Shown one piece after another: positions 9,385 to 17,577 of a stretch of 64,000 nucleotides of DNA (the first letter of the stretch is position 1; each line of letters starts with the position of its first letter). The DNA comes from Solibacillus sp. FSL W7-1464 (GTDB lineage Bacteria > Bacillota > Bacilli > Bacillales_A > Planococcaceae), in contig NZ_JBBORC010000001.1 of assembly GCF_038004425.1 (NCBI RefSeq), positions 287,001 to 351,000 on the forward strand, in the 5' to 3' direction. Below the pieces are notes generated by a model. The model had not been told where the DNA came from. It worked only from the letters and a program-made list of their open reading frames with translations, and did not search any database. The translations under genes and the position numbers were made by a program.

Positions 9385-9609
9385 TTAATAATCGATTATG
9401 ACTTTTTCAAATGGGTGATTAGTCAGAAGTTCATATGTTGCCAGTTCCACTACTTTTTCCACAGTATCTCCTAAAACCAATATGCGGTAGTTGCCAAAAT
9501 CATTATAATAGGCTTCTGCTTCAACATATTTAGTCATTTCGTTCTGTATATTCCTGCGAATATTTATGACGATTTCATAACCATCCTTTACAAATTGGAT
9601 TTTTTTCAA
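9385..9609 (-). CDS. Small hypothetical protein (74 aa)
   Basis: A short cytoplasmic-looking protein with no recognised family: an N-terminal KKIQFVKDGYEIVINIRRNI strand-like stretch, then EAEAYYNDFGNYRILVLG and a helical C-terminus. The frame is open to an ATG at 9630, but the AGGAGG ribosome site (9619-9624) lies downstream of that ATG and 9 bp before a TTG at 9609, so TTG is the likely start. It is convergent with pilD and unrelated to it. Confidence 0.65.
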   Translation of the reverse strand: MKKIQFVKDGYEIVINIRRNIQNEMTKYVEAEAYYNDFGNYRILVLGDTVEKVVELATYELLTNHPFEKVIIDY

Positions 9610-9695
9610 TAAAAACAACCTCCTCAACATTAGTTTATTACCGGATGAGAGTAATTGACTAAACTTGTTGGAAGGTTGTGTAGGATAGCTAAAAA

Positions 9696-11087
9696 TTATT
9701 CGGCATTTGGATATATCATCGTTTTTGGATCAACATAACGGTCAAATTCATCTTCTGTTAAAAGACCTGATGCAATGGCTGCTTCTTTTAATGTTGTGCC
9801 TTCTTTATGCGCCGTTTTTGCAATTTTCGCCGCATTTTCATAACCGATATACGGGTTTAACGCAGTAACAAGCATCAACGAATTTTTCAGGTTTGCGTCC
9901 AACACTTCCATATTCGGCTCGATGCCGACTGCACAATTGTCGTTGAATGATTTCATCGAATCGGCCAACAGACGGGCTGATTGCAGGAAGTTGTAGATGA
10001 TTACCGGCTTGAATACGTTCAATTCGAAATTACCTTGTGATGCTGCGAAGGCGATTGTTGCGTCATTACCGACAACTTGTGTCACGACCATTGTCATCGC
10101 TTCACTTTGAGTCGGGTTTACTTTACCAGGCATGATCGATGAGCCTGGTTCGTTTTCAGGGATTGTGATTTCACCGATACCCGAACGCGGGCCACTTGCC
10201 AGCCAGCGTACGTCATTGGCGATTTTCATTAAATCTGCAGCCAGTGCCTTTAATGCACCGTGCGCTGTCACGACTTCATCATGACTTGTCAGTGCGTGGA
10301 ATTTGTTTTCGGCAGATGTAAATTCAATGCCTGTCAGCTTGCTGATTTCTGCGGCTGTGCGGGCACCGAATTCCGGATGGGCATTAATGCCTGTACCAAC
10401 GGCAGTACCGCCAATCGCAAGCTCCTTCATGAACTGCGTGTTCACCATAATCATTTTTTCGCATTTCAACAGCATATGATGCCAGCCGCCAATCTCCTGG
10501 CCCAATGTAAGCGGTGTTGCATCCTGTAAATGCGTACGACCGATTTTAATAATATCGTTAAACGCTAATGCCTTTTCTTTTAATGTCGCTTGTAACAGCT
10601 TTAAGCGCGGCATTAAATAGTTCTCTACGATTTCGACTGCAGCAATATGCAGCGCAGTAGGGAATGTGTCATTCGAGCTTTGTGATTTGTTCACGTCATC
10701 GTTCGGATGAACTTTCTCATCGGAGCCGGCCGCCGTCAGCTTTTCATTCGCCAGGTGGGCAATCGTTTCGTTCACATTCATGTTTGTCTGTGTACCGCTG
10801 CCTGTTTGCCATACGACAAGAGGAAAGTGTTCATCCCATTTGCCTGCAAGAATTTCATCGGCTGCCTCAACAATCGCATCTTTTTTCGCATCGGACAGCT
10901 TGCCCAACTTATTATTGGCAATCGCCGCTGCCTTTTTCAAAATGGTCATGGCGCGGATAATTTCAATCGGCATTCTTTCTGTCCCGATTTGGAAGTTTTC
11001 CTTGCTTCGCTGTGTTTGTGCACCCCAAATTTTATCTGCCGGTACACGAATTTCACCTAAAGTGTCTTTTTCAATACGGAATTCCAA
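9696..11087 (-). CDS. fumC: Fumarate hydratase class II (fumarase C)
   Basis: A 463-residue protein of the fumarase/aspartase superfamily, interconverting fumarate and L-malate in the TCA cycle without an iron-sulfur cluster. The signature [11 protein letters not shown] lies at about residues 316-326, SSNDTFPTA near 137, and [16 protein letters not shown] near 184, all typical of FumC rather than argininosuccinate lyase or AspA. Length is normal. The start is TTG (11087) after an AAAGGAGATG site. A Fur-type promoter lies upstream on the same strand (11520-11548) but a strong terminator (11134-11164) separates it from the gene. Confidence 0.93.
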   Translation of the reverse strand: MEFRIEKDTLGEIRVPADKIWGAQTQRSKENFQIGTERMPIEIIRAMTILKKAAAIANNKLGKLSDAKKDAIVEAADEILAGKWDEHFPLVVWQTGSGTQTNMNVNETIAHLANEKLTAAGSDEKVHPNDDVNKSQSSNDTFPTALHIAAVEIVENYLMPRLKLLQATLKEKALAFNDIIKIGRTHLQDATPLTLGQEIGGWHHMLLKCEKMIMVNTQFMKELAIGGTAVGTGINAHPEFGARTAAEISKLTGIEFTSAENKFHALTSHDEVVTAHGALKALAADLMKIANDVRWLASGPRSGIGEITIPENEPGSSIMPGKVNPTQSEAMTMVVTQVVGNDATIAFAASQGNFELNVFKPVIIYNFLQSARLLADSMKSFNDNCAVGIEPNMEVLDANLKNSLMLVTALNPYIGYENAAKIAKTAHKEGTTLKEAAIASGLLTEDEFDRYVDPKTMIYPNAE

Positions 11088-11133
11088 CTAAATCATCTCC
11101 TTTAATATATGTATACCCAACTTTCCATGAAAA

Positions 11134-11164
11134 AATGGCAAATCGTGTGAGGGGATTTGCCATT
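11134..11164 (-). terminator. Intrinsic terminator upstream of fumC
   Basis: An 11-bp perfect stem (AATGGCAAATC/GATTTGCCATT) with a C-rich loop, followed on the minus strand by a T-run. It lies 47 bp before the fumC start, so transcripts coming from the Fur-box promoter would end here or be attenuated. Confidence 0.75.
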
Positions 11165-11178
11165 CTTCCAGGAGAAAA

Positions 11179-11420
11179 GATCAATTACGCCTCGGCATAA
11201 TTGTGTCCAGATTTTTTAGGCCCACCGGATGTGGGTCAGTCAGCCGTTGTCACACGATGTGACGTATTTAGGCTGACTTCATTATGCCTTTAAAAATCTA
11301 TGACATCCGCCGGAGGCTTATCTTCATTCAGCGGGCATTTGAAACGCCTGCTGAATCCAATAGAACAAGCATTCACCACCCACGAACAGAGGGGAGTGTT
11401 TTCTACTGAATGAAGATAAA
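11179..11420 (-). repeat. Structured intergenic repeat, copy A
   Basis: Read on the minus strand, this 242-bp stretch matches copy C (63167-63412) over its whole length and copy B (51692-51829) in its outer parts. Visible helices are a 14-bp perfect closing stem (TTATCTTCATTCAG with CTGAATGAAGATAA), GTCAGCC/GGCTGAC enclosing GTCAC/GTGAC, CCCAC/GTGGG, and a terminal palindrome near 11179-11201. It lies between a Fur promoter and fumC. Confidence 0.85.
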
Positions 11421-11515
11421 TGTGTTATCTTTCCGAAATATGAGAAAAGTAATTAATGAGTTTCGAATCTGAACTGGGGGGAACAGTATCGAAAAGGTTT
11501 TGCTAACCTTACAAT

Positions 11516-11548
11516 GATAATGATAATCTTTATCAATTAGGAAGTCAA
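11516..11548 (-). promoter_or_regulatory. Fur-box promoter (minus strand)
   Basis: On the minus strand TTGACT (11543-11548) and TATCAT (11520-11525) are spaced by exactly 17 bp. The -10 is covered by GATAATGATAATCTTTATC, which contains a 7-1-7 Fur box (TGATAATCTTTATCA, one mismatch to TGATAATnATTATCA). The same layout occurs at 49034-49062. Confidence 0.7.
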
Positions 11549-11604
11549 TGCTTTTATTGAATAAATTTTCGGAAAATTCGATTTGCTGAATCTCCAATAT
11601 GTAA

Positions 11605-11650
11605 AACAACGTCTACAGCACCAGTGAAATAGGGTACTTTAGACGTTGTT
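11605..11650. terminator. Terminator hairpin
   Basis: An 11-bp perfect stem (AACAACGTCTA/TAGACGTTGTT) with TATTTTT on the plus side and TTTT on the minus side. It probably ends the minus-strand gene at 11691. Confidence 0.7.
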
Positions 11651-11690
11651 ATTTTTGGTATTCACTTAGGAAGTCATCCCCTTAATTGAA

Positions 11691-12002
11691 TTAAACAATT
11701 TTTACATAAAAATCCCGGCCATTTGTCAGTTCAGGAATTTCCAGATTTTTTTCGTTCTTATAATAGTCTGAAATAATATTTGCAAGGCCGGCATAGCCAT
11801 TTAATAATGTACCTTGCTTAATCTCTTTAGCGATATTATGGAATTCGAAATAGTGAAGCGCATCATCGCTCAACCCGTATAAAATTCTTTCGATATCTTC
11901 GAGGGGAATGTTGATGCCTCTCGTATATCTGCACTCGCGCTTATACGTGTGGTGCGCGATATTTATCGGTGTCGTCTCATTGATCATCGTCAATTGGTTC
12001 AT
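11691..12002 (-). CDS. Hypothetical protein (103 aa)
   Basis: Not recognised. It is a soluble, mixed-charge protein with a predicted helical middle (NIPLEDIERILYGLSDDALHYFEFHNIAKEIKQG) and a C-terminus FYVKIV. The ATG is preceded by AAGGGGGCC. It stands alone between a terminator and the ypsA gene, all on the minus strand. The presence of a ribosome site, a downstream terminator and coding-like composition support a real gene; no function is proposed. Confidence 0.65.
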   Translation of the reverse strand: MNQLTMINETTPINIAHHTYKRECRYTRGINIPLEDIERILYGLSDDALHYFEFHNIAKEIKQGTLLNGYAGLANIISDYYKNEKNLEIPELTNGRDFYVKIV

Positions 12003-12108
12003 AATGTGGCCCCCTTAAATAGTAAAATATAATTTGTTTAATATATTATACCCCAAAACAAACAGCTGTAATCAGAAAATTTACTAAATTTAGACATTTA
12101 CATATTTT

Positions 12109-12666
12109 TTACCAATCATCTCCTTGCTGCATTTCCTCAGCCACCATTTGTAAATCATAGGCATTGATCATCAGCAGCTCGTAATCATCATGCTGCTCCA
12201 TATACTTTTGGATGAGGCGAAGCACATATTTTGGGGACCCTTCATTTTCTTCATCGTAGACGAGCAGTGTCGCATCCGTGTTATCGATAATGAACTTGTC
12301 CTTTTCGATAAACTGCCATGGAGCTTCATAAGGGCGCTTCGTCACGCTTGTCACAAAATCGGCCTTACTTACTATATGCATATAGGTCTCTTGTTTATGC
12401 TCGTTCCAATTTTTTTCTTGTTCCAAGAAGGGGGTGATAATGGAATATTTGAGTACCGGATAGTCGTTTTTAAGTTCAAGTACAACTTGTGCCGCCCATG
12501 TTTCAATACCTTGCTGGCCGCTGATCACGACCCACTCGAGGCCATCTTCTATAAGGATGCGCAGCTGGTTTTCCAGCGCCTTTTTAATAACAGGGACACC
12601 GGGGTGCTTGTCATTGAATATCCCTAGTTCATGGGTACGGTAGCCCGTAATATAAAGTGATTTCAT
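12109..12666 (-). CDS. ypsA: YpsA family protein (SLOG Rossmann fold)
   Basis: A 185-residue protein of the Firmicutes YpsA/DUF1273 family. The opening SLYITGYRTHELGIF, the GLEWVVISGQQGIETWAAQV glycine-rich loop and ITPFLEQEKNWNE are diagnostic, as is SPKYVLR near the end. YpsA in B. subtilis and S. aureus affects cell division and is predicted to bind a nucleotide-like ligand through the SLOG pocket. Length matches the family. It is a single gene on the minus strand downstream of the rocD terminator. Confidence 0.88.
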   Translation of the reverse strand: MKSLYITGYRTHELGIFNDKHPGVPVIKKALENQLRILIEDGLEWVVISGQQGIETWAAQVVLELKNDYPVLKYSIITPFLEQEKNWNEHKQETYMHIVSKADFVTSVTKRPYEAPWQFIEKDKFIIDNTDATLLVYDEENEGSPKYVLRLIQKYMEQHDDYELLMINAYDLQMVAEEMQQGDDW

Positions 12667-12707
12667 CAGTAGTCATTAGTCTCCTTTGCTTAACCATCAA
12701 TAAAATA

Positions 12708-12734
12708 AGGGCACTATGCATAACACAGCGCCCT
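12708..12734 (-). terminator. Terminator after rocD
   Basis: An 8-bp stem (AGGGCGCT/AGTGCCCT on the minus strand, one G-T pair) followed by TATTTTATT. Confidence 0.75.
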
Positions 12735-12747
12735 CTTAATATACTAT

Positions 12748-13944
12748 TTATTCACCAAAAACAGCTTTAATCTGCTCGATTGCCCAATCCAAGTCTTCTT
12801 TTGAAATGATTAGTGGTGGGGCGAAGCGGATTACGGTGTCATGTGTTTCTTTGCAAAGTAATTTTCGTTCTGCCAGTTTTTCGCAATAGGGACGAGCTGA
12901 TTCGTGTAGCTCAACGCCTATGAAAAGACCGCGCCCGCGAACTTCTTTAATAACCGGATTATCAATTGTCTGAAGCTGTGCTTTAAAGTAGTCTCCAAGC
13001 TCCAATGAACGCTTCGTCAGCTCTTCATCTAGTAATACATCAATCGCTGCGATCGATACGGCACATGCAAGCGGGTTACCGCCGAAAGTCGAGCCGTGTG
13101 AACCTGGATTGAACACACCAAGTATATCTTCATTTGCAACAACTGCGGAAATCGGATAAACACCGCCGCCCAGCGCTTTACCTAAAATGTAGACGTCCGG
13201 TGTAACATCTTCCCATTCGCAGGCAAATAGTTTTCCTGTTCGTGATAAACCTGTTTGGATTTCATCTGCAATAAACAGAACATTATTTTCTTTACATAAG
13301 TTATACGCTGCTTTTAAGAAGCCTTCAGTCGGGATGATGATGCCTGCTTCTCCCTGAATCGGCTCGACGATAAATGCCGCTGTATTCGGTGTAATGGCTT
13401 CTTTCAACGCATCAATATCGCCGTAAGGAATTAATGTGAAGCCTTCCAGCATCGGACCGAATCCGCGCTTATATTCCGCTTCCGAGGATAAAGACACAGC
13501 ACCCATTGTACGGCCGTGGAAATTGCCGTTACAGCCGATAATTTGCGCTTTGTTGGCTTCGATGCCTTTTACTTCATATCCCCAGCGACGGGCTGTTTTA
13601 ATGGCCGTTTCGACAGCTTCAGCACCTGTATTCATCGGCAGCACCATATTTTTGCCTGTTAGCTTACTGACCTTTTCATACCAGACACCTAATGTCGCAC
13701 TATGGAATGCGCGTGATGTAAGTGTCACCGTGTCCGCCTGATCTTTTAAAGCCTGAATGATTTTCGGGTGGCGATGACCTTGGTTTAAAGCGGAATACGC
13801 AGAAAGCATGTCTAAATACCGGTTGCCTTCAGGGTCTGTCACCCAAGAACCTTCTGCTTTTTCGATTACGATCGGAAGTGGGTGATAATTATGTGCCCCG
13901 AATTTTTCCGTAGTTGAAATAAGTTGTTCTGATTTTGTTGTCAT
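12748..13944 (-). CDS. rocD: Ornithine aminotransferase
   Basis: A 398-residue class III PLP-dependent aminotransferase that converts ornithine plus 2-oxoglutarate to glutamate semialdehyde and glutamate. Motifs include [12 protein letters not shown] at the start, [13 protein letters not shown] (PLP phosphate site), [13 protein letters not shown], and the lysine in [12 protein letters not shown] near residue 255. These match OAT rather than acetylornithine or GABA transaminases. The frame is open 16 codons further, but AAGGAGG 8 bp before ATG 13944 fixes the start at MTTKSEQ. No other arginine-catabolic gene is adjacent. Confidence 0.92.
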   Translation of the reverse strand: MTTKSEQLISTTEKFGAHNYHPLPIVIEKAEGSWVTDPEGNRYLDMLSAYSALNQGHRHPKIIQALKDQADTVTLTSRAFHSATLGVWYEKVSKLTGKNMVLPMNTGAEAVETAIKTARRWGYEVKGIEANKAQIIGCNGNFHGRTMGAVSLSSEAEYKRGFGPMLEGFTLIPYGDIDALKEAITPNTAAFIVEPIQGEAGIIIPTEGFLKAAYNLCKENNVLFIADEIQTGLSRTGKLFACEWEDVTPDVYILGKALGGGVYPISAVVANEDILGVFNPGSHGSTFGGNPLACAVSIAAIDVLLDEELTKRSLELGDYFKAQLQTIDNPVIKEVRGRGLFIGVELHESARPYCEKLAERKLLCKETHDTVIRFAPPLIISKEDLDWAIEQIKAVFGE

Positions 13945-14011
13945 GATGAAATCCTCCTTAAGCAAATTTACTTGTAAAACAGATAAATCCATTGCAAAAG
14001 ACAGAAAAAAT

Positions 14012-15175
14012 TTACATATACGATGCAGGTTTCTTCCAAATTAATGTTAACAGAATACCGAAGAAGATGACAACCGTTGCAAAGTAATATGGATAGTTAA
14101 TATCAATATCGAATAACATCCCGCCTAAAATAGGTCCGAAAATATTGGCCAAACTTGTAAACATCGAGTTCATCCCGCCGACGAAGCCTTGCTCGTTGCC
14201 GGCAATTTTTGATAAATAGCTCGTTACGGCAGGACGGAATAAATCAAAGCCGATAAAGACGATACATGTGACGAGTAAAATAGCAAAATAGGAGCTGACA
14301 ACAGTCATTAAAAATACGAGAATGCCCGATAAAATCAGACTGTAGCGAATGAGTTTGATCTCTCCCCATTTTTGTGCAAGCCGGTCAAACAGCATAACTT
14401 GTGCAACTGCTCCGAAAATCGCGCCTCCTGTAATAATGATCGCGATATCCATTGGGGTAAACCCGAATTTATGATCGACAAACAGACTGAAGAACGATTC
14501 GAATGCCGCGAGTCCGAATGATGCGACAAAAATTAAAATAAACGCGATTAAGTACATCGGTTCCATAATACGTTTGAATCCGGATGTTTGTGCCGGTGCA
14601 TTTTCCGTGTTTTCCGCATTACGTTCCGGTTCACGCAGTAAAATAATCGATAAAATCGCTGCTGTTGTACCGAGCGCCCCTGCGAAGTAGAAAGGCACAC
14701 GTGTACCGAAATCGGCTAAAAATCCGCCGATACCTGGTCCGATAATGAAACCTGTACTAATGGCCGCACTCATATAGCCAAGTGCTTTTGGACGTGTTTC
14801 CATCGTCGTGATATCTGCAATAAATGCTGTAACAGCAGGCATAATAAACGCCGCACTGATTCCGCCTAATACACGGGAAATGAAAAGAACTTCTATCGTT
14901 TTCCCTAAACCGAATAGAAATTCCGAAATACCGAAAATAAATAATCCGAGGACGATCATAATTTTACGTCCGTATTTATCAACCGCTTTACCAGCGAGTG
15001 GTGAAACAATCAGTTGTGCAATTGCGAATGCTGCCGTTAAATAGCCGATAACCTTGCCGCTTAATTGCAGTTCATTCATTAGAGTAGGGAGTACCGGGAT
15101 CACTAAACCGATTCCTAGAAAGGCGATGAACAGGTTTAATAATAGTAGCCCTAATGTTATTTTATAGTCTTTCAT
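14012..15175 (-). CDS. MFS multidrug efflux transporter, Bmr/NorA type
   Basis: A 387-residue, 12-helix DHA1 drug:proton antiporter. It shows motif A between helices 2 and 3 ([12 protein letters not shown]) and motif C in helix 5 ([16 protein letters not shown]), which mark efflux rather than uptake MFS proteins. The gene sits directly downstream of a BmrR-like MerR regulator on the same strand, and its promoter has the 19-bp spacer that MerR-type activators need. The arrangement parallels the B. subtilis bmr/bmrR pair; orthology to Bmr itself is not proven. Confidence 0.85.
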   Translation of the reverse strand: MKDYKITLGLLLLNLFIAFLGIGLVIPVLPTLMNELQLSGKVIGYLTAAFAIAQLIVSPLAGKAVDKYGRKIMIVLGLFIFGISEFLFGLGKTIEVLFISRVLGGISAAFIMPAVTAFIADITTMETRPKALGYMSAAISTGFIIGPGIGGFLADFGTRVPFYFAGALGTTAAILSIILLREPERNAENTENAPAQTSGFKRIMEPMYLIAFILIFVASFGLAAFESFFSLFVDHKFGFTPMDIAIIITGGAIFGAVAQVMLFDRLAQKWGEIKLIRYSLILSGILVFLMTVVSSYFAILLVTCIVFIGFDLFRPAVTSYLSKIAGNEQGFVGGMNSMFTSLANIFGPILGGMLFDIDINYPYYFATVVIFFGILLTLIWKKPASYM

Positions 15176-15225
15176 TGTTATTGCTCCTTATTAAGTTGTG
15201 AAAAAATCGTTAATCCGCACTTATT

Positions 15226-15256
15226 AACATAAACCCTGCAGTAGCTATAGAGTCAA
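15226..15256 (-). promoter_or_regulatory. MerR-type promoter/operator of the efflux gene
   Basis: On the minus strand TTGACT (15251-15256) and TATGTT (15226-15231) are separated by 19 bp, the overlong spacer characteristic of MerR-family targets. The spacer carries an imperfect dyad (ACTCTATAG / CTGCAGGGT). It lies between the regulator gene and the pump gene. Confidence 0.65.
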
Positions 15257-15287
15257 TAGAGCTGTTTTAAGTAATAGTAAAAATTAA

Positions 15288-16121
15288 TTAAAGCAGCTTA
15301 ATCTTTAATTCCACGATGAACTGGTCTTCTTCGTTTGGAGAATAGTTAAGGGGCATGAAGATTTCATAGACAACCGGAGCAACCTGTAAATGCCGCTCTT
15401 CTATATAATGATAGAGCTTTTGGTATTGTGTTAAATACGTGTCCCGTTCAAAAATAAACGCAATGCATACATAGCGTCCAGCAGGTATCGTTTTCACATC
15501 CATATCAGTTGTTAAATGGGTAATAAACCGGTCTGTAATGAGCGGTGTAAAAACATGACTGTAATGCAGGTCATTCAGACTGTCATATTGCTGATAAGGG
15601 AAAATGCATCCATACCGGTTGCTCAGCAAGCTGTTTTCAACTTCCAATGTTTTAATTAAGGAACTGTAATATGTGTTTGGAATATAGTACGGTGTCAGTT
15701 CATTTGTTTTAATCGACAAAATACGGACCGATTCTTCATTTTTGAAATAGACCGTATTCATTACATCGATCGCGAGCTGTTCTTCCATCTGCCTTTTTGT
15801 TTTATATAAGGACTGCTGAATTTCGTACATGCGATTCATTTGCTGTTCGATGACACTTTCCTGCTGCTGCAAAAAAGAGAGAAGTTCGGCAGGGGTAAAC
15901 TGCTGTGCTGCTTTAATTTCCTCTAATGATACACCAATATATTTCAATGATTTAATAATGTCCAAATGATAAAATTGTGAGTCTTTATAGTAGCGGTAAT
16001 TTGTTTTAGGATCGACATAGGAAGGTTTGAATAAGCCGATCTGATCATAGTAGCGTAATGTTTGGATAGAGATGTTCGTCAGTTTAGAAACCTCACCGAT
16101 TGAATAATGTTTTTCTTCCAT
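15288..16121 (-). CDS. MerR-family regulator with GyrI-like effector domain (BmrR-like)
   Basis: A 277-residue transcription activator. The N-terminal winged helix (YSIGEVSKLTNISIQTLRYYDQIGLFKPSYV) is the MerR DNA-binding domain, followed by a long dimerisation helix (about 75-125) and a C-terminal GyrI-like/BmrR ligand-binding domain (about 130-275). The frame extends upstream to 16208, but GGAGGA 6 bp before ATG 16121 selects this start. It probably senses lipophilic cations and activates the adjacent efflux gene through the 19-bp-spacer promoter. Confidence 0.85.
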   Translation of the reverse strand: MEEKHYSIGEVSKLTNISIQTLRYYDQIGLFKPSYVDPKTNYRYYKDSQFYHLDIIKSLKYIGVSLEEIKAAQQFTPAELLSFLQQQESVIEQQMNRMYEIQQSLYKTKRQMEEQLAIDVMNTVYFKNEESVRILSIKTNELTPYYIPNTYYSSLIKTLEVENSLLSNRYGCIFPYQQYDSLNDLHYSHVFTPLITDRFITHLTTDMDVKTIPAGRYVCIAFIFERDTYLTQYQKLYHYIEERHLQVAPVVYEIFMPLNYSPNEEDQFIVELKIKLL

Positions 16122-16202
16122 AGGATGTCCTCCGAAGTACAATGTTACCGGTATCGTAACATTAATGGGGGACAGGGGTAAATTATTTTGGGAAACCCGA
16201 AA

Positions 16203-16235
16203 AATCACATCTCTGAAGTTTCATGAGATGTGATT
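16203..16235 (-). terminator. Terminator after the YbfB/YjiJ-type MFS gene
   Basis: An 11-bp perfect stem (AATCACATCTC/GAGATGTGATT) with a TTTT stretch on the minus strand, 6 bp past the stop codon. Confidence 0.75.
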
Positions 16236-16240
16236 GAGTT

Positions 16241-17425
16241 TCAATATTTTATATCCGCAGCTAAATGAACCGTGCTTTTCCTGCTGTAGAAATACCCGAT
16301 GAGTAAAAGTACAAGCGCGAGTGTAACAGTACCGCCTGCAAACAGCAGGGGAGCTTTAAACGTGCGGAAATGAGTTTCAAGACGAGATGCAATGACCGGT
16401 CCGATAATTTGTCCGGTAGCATAAAATGTAGTCAATATAGATACGACATAGTTGCTTTGCTTTGGAAACAGCTGTCTGGCATAGGCAGTCGACATCGTTA
16501 CGAGTCCGACAAACGTAAAGCCAAATGACATCGCCGACACTAGTACGCTCCATGCCGATTGTGATAAAACAGGAAGCAAAATGCCGATGATCTGTAAGGA
16601 AAAGGCTGTAGTCATCATTGAAACCGGAGAGAAACGGGTCATGCATTTCATCCAGATCGGTGCTGAAGGAATAGCTGCCAGCCCGGCCAGTACCCAACTA
16701 TATCCTGCATAGGCACGCAATGATTCGATATTATAAATAATGTCGACCAAAAAAGTTCCTGTAATGATATAGCCGAGCCCTTCCAAGCCATACGCAATGA
16801 TCAGCCATGGCATAAATCCGCGCCAAATATTATTGTCCGCAGACTTTGGCTGTTTTGTATGATTCGCCACGTTTAGCTGTCGCCATAACAAGATGGTCGC
16901 TGTCAAAAATAAAAAAGATAATGCACCCAGTCCAAGCCAGGCCCCTTGCCAGTTAAAGAATGCTTCAAAAAATGGTACAAAAAGACCGGATAATGCGATA
17001 CCTAATCCGATTCCGCTAAACAAATAGCCGCTCCAGCGTGTTAATAAATTTGCTGCTAAATAATCCATGACAATACTTGATGTAAGAACAAATATGAAGC
17101 CGCTCGTTAAACCGGCCATAAAACGCAGCATTATCCAGATTATATAAGATTCAACCAATCCCATTAAAATAATCGAGAACACATTAAGAAATACATTTAT
17201 TAATAGGAAGTTCTTTTTTGATTTGGAAACAAGGCCGGCCCCTAAAGCCCCGATGAAGTATCCGATATAATTGCTTGATGCGAGCCAACCGCCTTGTGCA
17301 AACGATAAGTTTTCATCAACACGCATAAATGGTAAAACCGGTGTGAAAGCAAAGCGGCTAATTCCCATTGCAACAGCTAAAAATAAAATGCCCCCTAAAA
17401 TAACACTGAAATGTTGACGGTTCAT
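16241..17425 (-). CDS. MFS transporter, YbfB/YjiJ family
   Basis: A 394-residue, 12-helix major facilitator. The first helix reads GGILFLAVAMGISRFAFTPVLPFM, with the GISRFAFTPVLP signature of the YbfB/YjiJ family, whose substrates are unknown. The upstream ATG at 17431 overlaps the GGGGGG ribosome site, so ATG 17425, 6 bp away, is preferred. It is transcribed alone, with a terminator at each side. Confidence 0.8.
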   Translation of the reverse strand: MNRQHFSVILGGILFLAVAMGISRFAFTPVLPFMRVDENLSFAQGGWLASSNYIGYFIGALGAGLVSKSKKNFLLINVFLNVFSIILMGLVESYIIWIMLRFMAGLTSGFIFVLTSSIVMDYLAANLLTRWSGYLFSGIGLGIALSGLFVPFFEAFFNWQGAWLGLGALSFLFLTATILLWRQLNVANHTKQPKSADNNIWRGFMPWLIIAYGLEGLGYIITGTFLVDIIYNIESLRAYAGYSWVLAGLAAIPSAPIWMKCMTRFSPVSMMTTAFSLQIIGILLPVLSQSAWSVLVSAMSFGFTFVGLVTMSTAYARQLFPKQSNYVVSILTTFYATGQIIGPVIASRLETHFRTFKAPLLFAGGTVTLALVLLLIGYFYSRKSTVHLAADIKY

Positions 17426-17527
17426 GAACATCCCCCCCTGGAAAAAACATCCCTTGCAGTAATTGTAACACTCTTAAATTCAAGAGTAATAGAGAAAATA
17501 CCCGCATAAATGAGAGAAAAATAAAAA

Positions 17528-17566
17528 AGAGATGAACCGAAAGTAGAATACTTCCGTTTCATCTCT
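17528..17566 (-). terminator. Terminator after the OFA-family carrier
   Basis: A long hairpin (AGAGATGAA..CGGAAGTA against TACTTTCG..TTCATCTCT) followed by TTTTTTATTTTT on the minus strand. Confidence 0.85.
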
Positions 17567-17577
17567 ATATAATCCCC

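Larger units (their letters stand above)
11134..11513 (-). ncRNA. Candidate Fur-controlled RNA (minus strand, contains repeat copy A)
   Basis: From the predicted start near 11513 the minus-strand RNA first forms a 6-bp hairpin (11494-11510). It then forms a second hairpin (11461-11494, 6 bp + 2x2 internal loop + 3 bp) whose loop shows six C residues. It then runs through repeat copy A to the terminator at 11134. No good reading frame with a ribosome site is present. C-rich single-stranded loops are the pairing elements of several Gram-positive iron-sparing sRNAs (FsrA, IsrR). The 3' end is uncertain; a short RNA ending near 11430 is also possible. Confidence 0.35.

Noticed and set aside
10260-11200. 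Several plus-strand frames opposite fumC
   Set aside because: They are antisense shadows of a well-defined enzyme gene and lack translation signals.
11403-11609. Minus-strand 68-codon frame
   Set aside because: It covers the Fur box, promoter and C-rich hairpins and has no ribosome site or family resemblance.
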